Assembly: GCF_023674465.1 (NCBI RefSeq)
Contig: NZ_CP098400.1
Span: forward strand, 2,570,801-2,634,800
Direction: 5' to 3'
Length of the DNA stretch: 64,000 nt
Source of the DNA: Xiashengella succiniciproducens
GTDB lineage: Bacteria; Bacteroidota; Bacteroidia; Bacteroidales; Marinilabiliaceae
The number at the start of each line of letters is the position of its first letter. Position 1 is the stretch's first letter. Below the pieces are notes generated by a model, which worked only from the letters and a program-made list of their open reading frames with translations, was not told the DNA's origin and made no database searches. Of the stretch, positions 17,246-26,125 are shown in pieces. The translations under genes were made by a program, and so were the position numbers.

Positions 17246-17794
17246 TTATTCTGGTGTTAGCACTCTGTCCAACCTTACGTCATGGGCTTCACAAGGAACA
17301 GACGGGAACAATTGAAATGAAAACCCCACTCCAATGGTCCTTGCATTTTTTAACCTGGGAAGCAGCTTGTCATAGTAGCCTTTACCATAGCCCATACGAT
17401 GACCTTCTTTATCGAAAGCTGCTCCTGGCACAATAACTAGGTCAACTGATTCAAAGTCTGTAAAGGCTTCTCCTGCAGGCTCAAGTATCCCAAAAGAAGG
17501 ACCTATCACCAGCTTGTCTTCTCCTTCAAAACACCTCAGCTCTAGCTGATCTCCTACTATCTTAGGCAATAAAAAGCGTTTCTGCCCATCCCACTTTCTA
17601 ATTAACAGACGAATATCAACCTCATCAGGCATGGGCCAAAAAGCTAATACCGTTCCGGCTGACCTAAACAGTTCAAGTTCGCTAATCTGCTTAACAATAC
17701 AGGCACTCTCTTTCTGCACCTGCTCATGCGATGCAGACTTCTTAAGTTCTCTGACAAGCTTCCTGAGCTCCTTTTTTTGAGCTTTTATATCCAT
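17246..17794 (-). CDS. 5-formyltetrahydrofolate cyclo-ligase
   Basis: Converts 5-formyl-THF to 5,10-methenyl-THF with ATP, recycling folate. In 182 residues the typical elements are an N-terminal basic helix (KKELRKLVRELKK), FWPMPDEVDIRLLI with the substrate loop, FLPKI-type strand (RFLLPKIVGDQLELR), and the ATP/Mg motif MGYGKGYYDKLLP preceded by VPGAAFDKEGHR. Its start lies 2 bases after the gldB stop, so the two form an operon. Confidence 0.93.
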   Translation of the reverse strand: MDIKAQKKELRKLVRELKKSASHEQVQKESACIVKQISELELFRSAGTVLAFWPMPDEVDIRLLIRKWDGQKRFLLPKIVGDQLELRCFEGEDKLVIGPSFGILEPAGEAFTDFESVDLVIVPGAAFDKEGHRMGYGKGYYDKLLPRLKNARTIGVGFSFQLFPSVPCEAHDVRLDRVLTPE

Positions 17795-17796
17795 AA

Positions 17797-18798
17797 TCAG
17801 GGATTGTAACGGGCCTCCATAAGCACCTGACTGCCATCGTTGATTTTCATAAGATCTGCAAGCGTGGTTTCAGGATAACGCTTCATATACGACTCAACAA
17901 TCCGGTATCCCAGATAAATCGCAGCACCACCAGGTGATTCCTGACCCAGATAATAGGTAAAGGGACTTTTGCCAATATATCTCTGTAATACCATTCTGTC
18001 GTTATCAAACAGATGTTTCTGCTCTACAATCATTTGCCACATATCCTTCTCGTAATTTCGCACCCATTCCATCTGGGTGGTATTGAAATCAAACAATGTA
18101 GTATCAGGAATATCAGGAATCATCTTCCTGACAAAGTACCTCATCTTACCCTCATAAATCATCTGATTGATAAGATCATCAGTCTTGCTGTTGTATGGAT
18201 ACTCAGTCATACCAATAGATAACATCACATCGGGAACGACCTTCTCGGGCGACATAAATCTCCTCAGATAAACAGGAATAGCTAGTCTCTCATAAAAGTC
18301 ACAGTTCCGTCCAAGATATTTCTCAAGGCTGATTGATACCCATGAAGAATCAATCACGATTGACTGATTAAATCCTGATATATGCAGATATACATCCGGG
18401 ATTAATGCTTCTGGAAAGTAGTACCGATAGTGCTTGAAGGCCTTCTCAAGCTTACTCCGTAAAGCGTCCCTGTCCTTGAATACTATATTTACTGTATCCA
18501 GCACCTCCTTATTTGGCTCATATGCAAGAAAGAAGCTCATGTTACCCACAAAATCCTCATCTTCCGTCGAACCAATCCTGATAATCCCCATGCTGTAAGC
18601 CTCAAGGTATGAACCATATTTCTCCTTCATACGTTCTGCTTCGTATTGAAAATTATCGGGAGCAATTGCAAACAACTCCTCATAAAAAGGGATTAGCTCA
18701 AAGTCAACTTCAATACCCTTCACATCGGGAGATTTGGTTCTATTGCACGAAACAAGGGTTGTTATCAGTACTAACGCTAAATAAAAACTTCTCTTCAT
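17797..18798 (-). CDS. gldB: GldB-like lipoprotein
   Basis: A 333-residue lipoprotein (signal MKRSFYLALVLITTLVSC, Cys18) resembling gliding-motility lipoprotein GldB: the mature part begins with an acidic DVKGIEVDFELIPFYEELF stretch, and the middle has DVYLHISGFNQSIVIDSSWV and SLEKYLGRNCDFY, then a C-terminal SPFTYYLGQESPGGAAIYLGYRIVESYM. In Flavobacterium GldB is needed for gliding; in non-gliding Bacteroidales homologues the role is unclear. The fold also recalls DUF2268 zinc-protease-like proteins, but I see no HExxH. The pairing with the cyclo-ligase and with nadE nearby fits gene orders I recall in Bacteroidota. Confidence 0.75.
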   Translation of the reverse strand: MKRSFYLALVLITTLVSCNRTKSPDVKGIEVDFELIPFYEELFAIAPDNFQYEAERMKEKYGSYLEAYSMGIIRIGSTEDEDFVGNMSFFLAYEPNKEVLDTVNIVFKDRDALRSKLEKAFKHYRYYFPEALIPDVYLHISGFNQSIVIDSSWVSISLEKYLGRNCDFYERLAIPVYLRRFMSPEKVVPDVMLSIGMTEYPYNSKTDDLINQMIYEGKMRYFVRKMIPDIPDTTLFDFNTTQMEWVRNYEKDMWQMIVEQKHLFDNDRMVLQRYIGKSPFTYYLGQESPGGAAIYLGYRIVESYMKRYPETTLADLMKINDGSQVLMEARYNP

Positions 18799-18824
18799 GG
18801 CTTATTTCGTTTTAATATTTTCTC

Positions 18825-18858
18825 TTTGGTGCAATTATTGTGCTTTTCACTAAGTTTG
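18825..18858 (+). promoter_or_regulatory. Predicted promoter of the outer-membrane barrel gene
   Basis: TTTG (18825-18828) and TAAGTTTG (18851-18858) with 22 bases between them fit the Bacteroidota promoter; the ATG is at 18917. The same 118-base gap must also hold the gldB promoter on the other strand. Confidence 0.6.
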
Positions 18859-18916
18859 CAACTAAACGGATTAAGAAACAAATCTAACAACTCGAATCCT
18901 AATTGACACGAAAATT

Positions 18917-19543
18917 ATGCAAAAGTCAACCATTATACTGGTATTCCTTCTCCTGACCGGCTATGCAGCCGCTCAGTCGACCGGTGACACTCGCTTCACC
19001 TTTGTATTGTCACCCCAAATCTCATGGATGAAATCCGACATGGACAAAGTTGATAACGGCGGTTCAAAAATGGGCTACAACTTCGGACTATTAGTCGATT
19101 ATTTCTTCGGTGACAACTATGCTGTTTCATCGGGACTTACTATTAATACAACAGGTGGTAAGATTAACTACATCATCACGGAAAATGACAATACTTTAGA
19201 GTCAAGACAAAGATACAATCTAAGGTACATTGAAATTCCGGTAGGTCTGAAACTAAGGTCTGAAGATATAAAGCGCATGAATATCTATGGCCGCTTCGGC
19301 CTTTCGCCTCAGTTGAATATCATGGCCAAAGACAATGACGATAATGGAATCTCAGATGAAGTAAAATTATTGGACCTCGGATACCATATCGGAGGTGGAA
19401 TCGAATATTCTGTAGGAGGTAAAAACGCCTTGGTATTTGGACTCTTGTTCAATAACGGCTTTATGGACACAACCAAAAGAAACGGTTATAATGACAAGGC
19501 AATACTCAACCGACTTGTATTTGAATTTGGTTTTATATTCTAA
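18917..19543 (+). CDS. Small outer-membrane beta-barrel protein (PorT-like family)
   Basis: A 208-residue protein with a signal peptide ending near AAAQS, then eight or so amphipathic beta strands: FTFVLSPQISWM, GYNFGLLVDYFFGDNYAVSSGLTINTTGG, YIEIPVGLKLRS, GRFGLSPQLNIM, GYHIGGGIEYSVGG and a last strand LVFEFGFIF ending in Phe. YIEIPVGLK is the most conserved strand in PorT-type barrels of Bacteroidota, some of which act in type IX secretion. Whether this one does is unknown. It sits between gldB and nadE, with its own promoter. Confidence 0.85.
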   Translation: MQKSTIILVFLLLTGYAAAQSTGDTRFTFVLSPQISWMKSDMDKVDNGGSKMGYNFGLLVDYFFGDNYAVSSGLTINTTGGKINYIITENDNTLESRQRYNLRYIEIPVGLKLRSEDIKRMNIYGRFGLSPQLNIMAKDNDDNGISDEVKLLDLGYHIGGGIEYSVGGKNALVFGLLFNNGFMDTTKRNGYNDKAILNRLVFEFGFIF

Positions 19544-19577
19544 TCTTTCCTACTACTGATTTTGAATCTGAACGACT

Positions 19578-21266
19578 ATGCCTGGTGAATTAATAGTGGC
19601 GTTGGCCCAACAAAATTATAAGATTGGTGACCTGGAAGGAAACAGCAGTAAAATAGTTGGAGCCATTGAGGATGCGAAGGCTCAGAATGTCGACCTAATA
19701 ATCTTTTCCGAACTGGCAATTACAGGTTATCCGCCTCTGGACCTGCTGACACAGGAGAACTTTGTAAAAGCGGCTGTCGATGCTATAAGTGGAATAGCTA
19801 AACATTGTAATGGTATTGCTGCAATAGTGGGTGCCCCTTCAATCAACTACAACACCAAGGGTAAACCCCTGTTCAACTCGGCATGGTTTCTCAATGATGG
19901 TCAGGCAACTCCGGTTGTACACAAGACCCTGTTGCCTACATATGACGTCTTTGATGAGTATCGTTATTTCCAACCAAACAAAGATTTCAACATACTCAGT
20001 TTCAAAGGCCACAGAATAGCAGTTACTATCTGTGAAGATATCTGGGATGACCGTCCTGTTGACAAAAGCTTCGACCGTAATCATCTCTACACCCTGTCAC
20101 CCATGCAGAAGCTGGCTGCCCTAAAACCCGATATGGCAGTCAATATCGCTGCATCACCCTTTTCCTATACCCAGCACGAAACCCGCAGACAGGTGCTCTG
20201 CAAGAAAGCGGCTGCTTACAATATGCCATTATACTATGTCAACCAGACCGGAGCCAACTGCGAACTAATCTTCGACGGAGGTTCAATGGTTATTGACAAC
20301 AAGGGCAGAGTCGCTCGCAGACTTGAGTTTTTTAAGGAACAACTTTTCATAACTGATGGCAGCATCTTCGAGAAAGCACCAGAAGAGGCTGATGCAGATC
20401 TGCCTGAGGGTCCATGGCCTAAGGATATTGTCCTGATTCACAAGGCACTAATCTGCGGACTACGTGACTACTTTCAAAAGTCAAGGCTTAAAAAAGCTGT
20501 GGTAGGACTATCGGGAGGTCTCGATTCTGCTATTGTTGCAGCCCTGGCGGCAGAAGCACTTGGATCGGATAATGTCCATGGACTGCTGATGCCTTCTCAG
20601 TATTCCTCTGATCATAGTATAAGTGATGCTGAAGCTCTTGTTGCCAACACCGGCATCTCTTCAGATATCGTTCCGATAAAGGATATATTCAAGAGCTTCG
20701 AAGCAGCCCTGGAGGGCTGCTTTAAAGGACGCAAGGCCGACCTTACAGAAGAAAATATCCAGGCCCGTATCAGGGGGACTCTTCTTATGGCCTATTCAAA
20801 CAAGTTTGGCCATATACTCCTCAACACATCCAACAAAAGCGAAGCTGCTGTGGGTTACGGAACTCTTTATGGAGATATGGCAGGAGGTCTCAGCGTTGTG
20901 GGAGATGTATATAAGAGCGATCTATACAGACTTGCTGCATATCTCAACAGAGACAGAGAGGTGATTCCGCAAAACACTATTACCAAAGCCCCATCGGCCG
21001 AACTAAGACCCGATCAGAAGGACTCGGATTCTCTACCTGAGTATCACATACTTGACCCAATTCTTTTCAGGTACATAGATCAAAACCTTTCTTTTAGTGA
21101 AATCGTAGAACAGGGCTTTGACAAAGACCTTGTTGCAAGGGTCCTGACTATGGTAAACCGCAATGAACATAAGAGATTTCAAACTCCACCGGTACTTAGG
21201 GTAAGTACCAAAGCATTCGGTCCCGGAAGACGAATGCCCCTTGTTGCTGAATACCGATTATATTAA
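19578..21266 (+). CDS. nadE: Glutamine-dependent NAD+ synthetase
   Basis: A 562-residue two-domain enzyme making NAD+ from nicotinate adenine dinucleotide, glutamine and ATP. The N-terminal nitrilase-like glutaminase shows the Glu-Lys-Cys triad contexts IIFSELAITGYPP, VHKTLLPTYDVFDEYRYF and VTICEDIWDD. The synthetase half shows the PP-loop GLSGGLDSAIVAALA and later NKSEAAVGYGTLYGDMAGGL. The C-terminus is RRMPLVAEYRLY. The length fits the shorter bacterial class. The ATG lies 34 bases after the barrel gene, probably one transcript. Confidence 0.96.
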   Translation: MPGELIVALAQQNYKIGDLEGNSSKIVGAIEDAKAQNVDLIIFSELAITGYPPLDLLTQENFVKAAVDAISGIAKHCNGIAAIVGAPSINYNTKGKPLFNSAWFLNDGQATPVVHKTLLPTYDVFDEYRYFQPNKDFNILSFKGHRIAVTICEDIWDDRPVDKSFDRNHLYTLSPMQKLAALKPDMAVNIAASPFSYTQHETRRQVLCKKAAAYNMPLYYVNQTGANCELIFDGGSMVIDNKGRVARRLEFFKEQLFITDGSIFEKAPEEADADLPEGPWPKDIVLIHKALICGLRDYFQKSRLKKAVVGLSGGLDSAIVAALAAEALGSDNVHGLLMPSQYSSDHSISDAEALVANTGISSDIVPIKDIFKSFEAALEGCFKGRKADLTEENIQARIRGTLLMAYSNKFGHILLNTSNKSEAAVGYGTLYGDMAGGLSVVGDVYKSDLYRLAAYLNRDREVIPQNTITKAPSAELRPDQKDSDSLPEYHILDPILFRYIDQNLSFSEIVEQGFDKDLVARVLTMVNRNEHKRFQTPPVLRVSTKAFGPGRRMPLVAEYRLY

Positions 21267-21344
21267 CGGATTTATTACGATTAAATAAGAAAATTTTATA
21301 ACTTCGCATGCTTTAGAACAGTGTTTTAGAGCACGGTATCAAAA

Positions 21345-22052
21345 ATGGCTGGATACAAGAAGACAACAGGCACAGAACCTTCAATAAAGGACATTTCACT
21401 AGTCTATAGCGTATTGACCGCTGAGGAGAAGGAGTATTTGGAGAAGAATCATACGGTACTGAAGTTCCGTAAAAACCAGATTATCTATCAGGAAGGGGAA
21501 TACCCAACAGGTCTGCTTTGCCTGGGCTCAGGTAAAGTAAAGGTCTTTACTGAAGGTGTCGGTGGACGGGATCAGATTGTGAGGCTTGCCAAAGCACCTG
21601 ACTTTATCGGTTACCGTGCCCTATTTGCCGAAGGCGCACACATTGCTTCAGCAGTGGTAATTGAACCCTGCGTAGTCTTCCATATCGAGAAGAAGGTTAT
21701 TGAGCACTTACTACTCAATAACAACCGACTCTGTATGAATATCATTAAATCCTTTGCTTCCGAACTTGGCTTTACACGTTTCCGTACCGTTACACTTACT
21801 CAAAAGCATATCCGCGGACGTCTTGCCGAGAGTCTTATCCTGCTTAGGGATATCTACGGCTTTGAAGATGAAAAGAATACTCTGAATATTCACCTCTCAC
21901 GTGAGGATTTGGCAAGTTTCTCCAACATGACCACATCCAACGCTATTCGTACACTGACCACCTTTACAAAGGAAAAACTTATTGAAGTAGAAGGCCGTAA
22001 AATCAGACTCCTCGATGAAGAAAGCCTTGAACGTATTTCACGTCTGGGTTAA
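21345..22052 (+). CDS. Crp/Fnr family transcriptional regulator
   Basis: A 235-residue regulator. Residues about 30-145 are a cyclic-nucleotide-binding fold (KFRKNQIIYQEGEYPTGLLCLGSGKVKVF, FIGYRALFAEGAHIASAVVIEPCVV) and about 165-230 a winged helix (HLSREDLASFSNMTTSNAIRTLTTF). No Fnr-type Cys cluster is visible, so it is unlikely to sense oxygen through Fe-S. The ligand is unknown and the cAMP-contact residues are not clearly kept. It has its own leader, with a TAACTTCG box (21299-21306) close to a -7 element, and its target genes cannot be inferred. Confidence 0.92.
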   Translation: MAGYKKTTGTEPSIKDISLVYSVLTAEEKEYLEKNHTVLKFRKNQIIYQEGEYPTGLLCLGSGKVKVFTEGVGGRDQIVRLAKAPDFIGYRALFAEGAHIASAVVIEPCVVFHIEKKVIEHLLLNNNRLCMNIIKSFASELGFTRFRTVTLTQKHIRGRLAESLILLRDIYGFEDEKNTLNIHLSREDLASFSNMTTSNAIRTLTTFTKEKLIEVEGRKIRLLDEESLERISRLG

Positions 22053-22203
22053 TACTCAATAGGATCTGTAGCTGTCCAGCAAACATTCTTCAACCATTTG
22101 CATTGGTCAATCGGCAATACATACGGCAATAACTATTACTCACAGGGGTTATATCCTCAAGAAGACTGGAAACAAATGCGTCTCAGAATGCAGAGCAGGA
22201 GCC

Positions 22204-24660
22204 CTATTCCCTGTAGTAAACCCGTTTCACACGACGGTTGATACCAGTCAACACCTCATAGGGAATGGTATTAAGGGCATTTGCAATATCCATTACACTT
22301 GGGGAATCTCCAAAAACCACTACCTCATCACCTTCCTTAACATTAATATCTGACACGTCAATCATGCAACTGTCCATGCAGATATTTCCAACTATAGGGA
22401 CAAGAGTGCTACCAATTCTAACCATCCCCTTTCCATTGCTTAGACCTCTGTTAAGCCCGTCTGCATAACCTATGGGCAACACTGCTATCCGCCCCCCTTG
22501 CTTTACATGCCCCTTTCGTCCATAACCGATTGTACCACCGTCTTCAACTTCTTTAATCTGGGAAACATAGGTTTTAAGCGTCAGAACATTTTGCAGTTCG
22601 GTCTCACCTACCGAACTGATGCCATACAATCCAATACCAAGCCTGACCATTTCAAACTGATAATCAGAAAAGCGTTCTACCCCGGCTGAGTTTAGTATAT
22701 GTCTTATAAAACTGTATCCCAATCCCATTTCAATAACCTTGCAGAACGAATCAAAGAGCCTGAGCTGGTCCAGAGTAAATTCATCATGCTTCTCCTCGTC
22801 ACTACCTGCCAGGTGGGAGAACACAGACTTAACCTTAAGCATAGGCATCTTCTTCAACCTGCTTATTAGCTCTTTGCCATCACTTGCATAAAACCCAAGC
22901 CGGTGCATACCTGAATCCAGCTTTATATGTATTGGGTATGGCTCATTGCCAAAGGTATTAACAGCGTCATTAAAAGCTTCAAGAATTCTGTAGCTATACA
23001 CTTCCGGTTCAAGACCATATTCAAGCATAAGTGCAAAGCTCCTAGGCTCCGGGTTCATAACGATTATCGGTGTATTGATGCCTGCCTGCCGCAGTTCCAC
23101 CCCCTCATCAGCAAATGCGACTCCAAGATAATCAACCCTGCCAAGTTGCAGGGCAGATGATATCTCTATAAGTCCGCTGCCATAACCAAAGGCCTTTACC
23201 ATGGCAAGGGTTTTCACCCCTGGCTTAAGTTTCTTCTTAAATACCCTGAAATTATTCAGTAGTGCATCAATATTGACCTCCAATACAGTACTGTGCAGTT
23301 TTAGCTCAAGCCGTTCTACAAGCCTTTCAAAGCGGAACTGACGTGCACCCTTTATAAGCACAACACTATCCTTAAAACTGATACTTCCAAGAGAGTCCAG
23401 CAGATCGTCAGTATCTGTAAAAAACAGAGAATTATCTGGAAATGAAGCGGCATATCGCGAAAGCTTGCTTCCCACACCAATAAACAGGTCTATATTTTTC
23501 TTGCTTATAATCTCAGCCACACGGGGATAAAGTAGTCTGTCCTCTATTCCGGTCTGAAACATATCTGATAGTATCAGAGTCCTGCCCTTATGCCTTCCGT
23601 TTTGATTTTGCTCAAGCACACTAAGTGCCAGTTCCAGAGTATTGATATCAGAATTATATGAGTCATTAATAATCAGGGAGCCGTTGATTCCATCCTTCAA
23701 CTCCATGCGCATGGCAACAGGTTGAAGAGACCTAACCTGGCGCTTAATCTCCTCATCATTGCATCCTAGGTAAAGCATCACAAGTACAACAGGCAGTAGG
23801 TTCTCGACCGATATCCTGTCCCTGAATGGTATCTCAAGACTAATTTTGCGTCCCTTCCAGCCGAGCACAATAAGCTTTTCACGCTCAGCCCTGTCTTCTA
23901 AAAGTCTTAGTTCAGCGTCTTCTCCCCTTCCCCAGGTAAGCAACTCCACCCCTTTAAGCCTATCCCTGCTCCTGTCTAACACCTCCCTGTCATCACTACC
24001 CATGAATACGGTCTTGCATCCGGTAAACAACTTAAGCTTCTCATCCAGCTTCTGAATTCGCGATTCAAAATGCTCCTGATGTGCAGCCCCGATATTCGTC
24101 AATATTCCCAATGTAGGACGAATAATCCTTTCCAGCCTACCCATCTCGCCTACATAGCTAATTCCGGCCTCAAAAACGGCCAGACTTGTGTTTTCCTTTA
24201 ATTGCAGCACGCTAACCGGAACTCCAATCTGACTATTATAGCTTCTTGGTGACCGGCAAATAATCTCCCTGAAAGACAAAGCCTGTCCAAGCCAATCCTT
24301 TACGATGGTCTTGCCATTGCTTCCGGTAATTGCAATTACCGGAATTGAGAATCTCTGTCTGTGCAAGCCAGCAATGGCCTGAAGAGCCTTTAATGTATCT
24401 TCAGCAAAAATAAACGAAGCATCCCTGAAATTGTCAGGCACCTGCCATCTTTCAGATACCACAAAATACCGCACACCTTTTTCATAGGCGGCTGGAATAA
24501 ACCTGTGTCCATCCCGTGTCTCAGTTTTTATTGCAAAAAAAACGGCACCCTCAGGATCTACAATAAGACGGGTATCAAATACAGGTCTACGTACCTGGCC
24601 ATCAGTGCTTATCTCAGCCCGTGCATTTAGCATGGACGCTATATCGCTGAATAAATACAT
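22204..24660 (-). CDS. Bifunctional MurF (UDP-MurNAc-tripeptide:D-Ala-D-Ala ligase) - alanine racemase fusion
   Basis: An 818-residue fusion for peptidoglycan synthesis. Residues 1 to about 450 are MurF: a SxDGQVRRPVFDTR-type substrate domain, the ATP loop AITGSNGKT, and LIINDSYNSD. Residues about 453-818 are a fold III alanine racemase: PLP lysine K489 in AMVKAFGYGSG, IKLDSGMHRLGF, and catalytic Tyr713 in IGYGRKG with LPIGYADGLNRGL. The racemase makes D-Ala, Ddl (46.0 kb) joins it, MurF adds the dipeptide. The fusion is known in Bacteroidales. I start at the ATG at 24660, 13 bases after tdk; the frame runs 62 codons further up, into tdk, and is not needed. Confidence 0.94.
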   Translation of the reverse strand: MYLFSDIASMLNARAEISTDGQVRRPVFDTRLIVDPEGAVFFAIKTETRDGHRFIPAAYEKGVRYFVVSERWQVPDNFRDASFIFAEDTLKALQAIAGLHRQRFSIPVIAITGSNGKTIVKDWLGQALSFREIICRSPRSYNSQIGVPVSVLQLKENTSLAVFEAGISYVGEMGRLERIIRPTLGILTNIGAAHQEHFESRIQKLDEKLKLFTGCKTVFMGSDDREVLDRSRDRLKGVELLTWGRGEDAELRLLEDRAEREKLIVLGWKGRKISLEIPFRDRISVENLLPVVLVMLYLGCNDEEIKRQVRSLQPVAMRMELKDGINGSLIINDSYNSDINTLELALSVLEQNQNGRHKGRTLILSDMFQTGIEDRLLYPRVAEIISKKNIDLFIGVGSKLSRYAASFPDNSLFFTDTDDLLDSLGSISFKDSVVLIKGARQFRFERLVERLELKLHSTVLEVNIDALLNNFRVFKKKLKPGVKTLAMVKAFGYGSGLIEISSALQLGRVDYLGVAFADEGVELRQAGINTPIIVMNPEPRSFALMLEYGLEPEVYSYRILEAFNDAVNTFGNEPYPIHIKLDSGMHRLGFYASDGKELISRLKKMPMLKVKSVFSHLAGSDEEKHDEFTLDQLRLFDSFCKVIEMGLGYSFIRHILNSAGVERFSDYQFEMVRLGIGLYGISSVGETELQNVLTLKTYVSQIKEVEDGGTIGYGRKGHVKQGGRIAVLPIGYADGLNRGLSNGKGMVRIGSTLVPIVGNICMDSCMIDVSDINVKEGDEVVVFGDSPSVMDIANALNTIPYEVLTGINRRVKRVYYRE

Positions 24661-24673
24661 TTGACTGACATTT

Positions 24674-25261
24674 TTATTTGGATTCGTTAGCTCGCAGCTG
24701 ATCATAACAAGACCTGCATACTGCCTGGTAGGTATCACTTGCACCAAGTTCCACAAGTCTGGTACCCCCGCTACGACGGTACGAGAAATTGGCCAGGTCA
24801 CCGCAATTAACACATATTGCATGGACCTTGGATACATACTCAGCACATGCCATCAGGTAAGGGACGGGACCAAAGGGTTTTCCAGTATAGTCCATATCCA
24901 GTCCAGCCACTATTACTCTTACCCCATAGCTGGCAAGAGTTGTGCACACATCCACAAGTCCATTATCGAAAAATTGAGCTTCGTCAATACCTACCACATC
25001 AGTATCTGAGCTAAGCAGAAGTATGTTTCCCGAACTCTCGACAGGGGTGCAACGAATGGCATTTGAATCATGAGAGACCACCTCTGTATCGCTATACCGT
25101 CTGTCAATAATAGGTTTGAAAATCTCTACTTTCTGTTGGGCTATACGTGCCCTCCTGAGCCGCCTCATCAACTCCTCGGTTTTACCCGAAAACATTGATC
25201 CTGCAATTACCTCAATCCAGCCGCGACTGCGACTCCTGTCCGATCTTTGTTCAAGAAACAT
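24674..25261 (-). CDS. tdk: Thymidine kinase
   Basis: A 195-residue type II thymidine kinase for thymidine salvage. It shows the P-loop [11 protein letters not shown], the DEAQFF motif with the catalytic Glu region, [15 protein letters not shown], and two zinc-binding Cys pairs (CVNCG and CRSC). The gene is 13 bases upstream of murF-alr and is the first of that operon. A divergent gene starts 105 bases away behind a palindromic promoter region. Confidence 0.96.
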   Translation of the reverse strand: MFLEQRSDRSRSRGWIEVIAGSMFSGKTEELMRRLRRARIAQQKVEIFKPIIDRRYSDTEVVSHDSNAIRCTPVESSGNILLLSSDTDVVGIDEAQFFDNGLVDVCTTLASYGVRVIVAGLDMDYTGKPFGPVPYLMACAEYVSKVHAICVNCGDLANFSYRRSGGTRLVELGASDTYQAVCRSCYDQLRANESK

Positions 25262-25302
25262 TGTATACCAGATAGTAGTGGCTCAAAAAAGAGCCGAGTA
25301 AA

Positions 25303-25340
25303 TTGATTCTTGGGTTTCTATCACTACATTTGCAAATGTA
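25303..25340. promoter_or_regulatory. Divergent promoter region with a 16-bp palindrome (tdk / 25367 gene)
   Basis: TACATTTGCAAATGTA (25325-25340) is a perfect palindrome, and each half is a TAnnTTTG -7 element, one per strand. For the plus strand a TTG at 25303-25305 lies 19 bases upstream, giving a full promoter for the gene at 25367. On the minus strand no TTG is seen at the right distance, so the tdk promoter is less certain. A small GGCTC-A6-GAGCC hairpin lies at 25280-25295. Confidence 0.55.
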
Positions 25341-25366
25341 AAGAAAAAAGATTGTAAACGGTTACC

Positions 25367-26125
25367 ATGGAAAGGGAAGCATTACTCAGCATTATTCTTC
25401 AGGACATTAAAGAACTGGAGACCCTTGTAGAAACATTCAGGGGAAAAAACGATATCCAGCAAGTTTATATCAACCTTGCCCGCAGCAAGGCTGAGGGAAT
25501 AATTAAGGAGATTGACCTGCTTGTCGGGTTTAAGGAAACTGTTACTATCACTCCCAGAAATGAGGAGAAAATCCCCAAAACTGAGGATGTTACGGACAAA
25601 ATTCCGACTCCAGAGATACCCCCTGTTGCCCCACCTCAGGAAAAAATCATCGAAAAAGTTGATACCCCCCTTGAAATCATCGAGGATACCTCTGAATCTC
25701 AACAAGAAAAGGCAGATATTCCGAAAGCGGCTCCTCTGACTGAATATCCGACCACATCTGCTTCTACTGCACCAAAAGCAAAGCCAGAGAGTGATTCCAA
25801 AGGAAAGACCGTACTTGGAGAGACGCTTGTTAAAGACAAGAAAGCTATTAATGACCTGCTTAGCAAACCAGAAATCCAGGATTCCAAGGTACAGGCACCG
25901 GTAAGCGATCTTAAGAAAGCAATAGGTATCAATGACAGGTTCCTCTTTATTCGTGAACTTTTTGGTGGTAACGCCCAATTTTTCAACGACAGCATCGAGA
26001 AGATCAACACTTTTACAAGCTTTGAAGAAGCAAAGACCTATATTTCAACCAACTTTAACTGGAAAGAAGGAAGTGAGGCCGAGAGTCATTTTATGCACCT
26101 GTTGAAACGCAGATTCACCAGATGA
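25367..26125 (+). CDS. Unknown acidic protein with helical ends and a Pro/Glu-rich linker
   Basis: A 252-residue cytoplasmic protein. The N-terminal 60 residues are a predicted helical bundle (LSIILQDIKELETLVETF, IIKEIDLLVGF); about 65-165 is low complexity, rich in Pro, Glu, Lys and Thr; the C-terminal 65 residues are well ordered (INDRFLFIRELFGGNAQFFNDSIEKINTF, NWKEGSEAESHFMHLLKRRF). I recall the C-terminal block as a conserved Bacteroidota feature but cannot name a function. The stop overlaps the rsmI ATG (ATGA), so the two are translationally coupled, which may link it to ribosome maturation. Confidence 0.8.
   Translation: MEREALLSIILQDIKELETLVETFRGKNDIQQVYINLARSKAEGIIKEIDLLVGFKETVTITPRNEEKIPKTEDVTDKIPTPEIPPVAPPQEKIIEKVDTPLEIIEDTSESQQEKADIPKAAPLTEYPTTSASTAPKAKPESDSKGKTVLGETLVKDKKAINDLLSKPEIQDSKVQAPVSDLKKAIGINDRFLFIRELFGGNAQFFNDSIEKINTFTSFEEAKTYISTNFNWKEGSEAESHFMHLLKRRFTR

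Noticed and set aside
22053-22203. Terminator or small gene between the Crp-family gene and murF-alr
   Set aside because: No stable hairpin with a T-run and no convincing frame was found in these 151 bases.
22204-24660. MurF-alanine racemase fusion as a novel arrangement
   Set aside because: The fusion is unusual compared with E. coli but is a known Bacteroidales form, so it is annotated and not presented as new.
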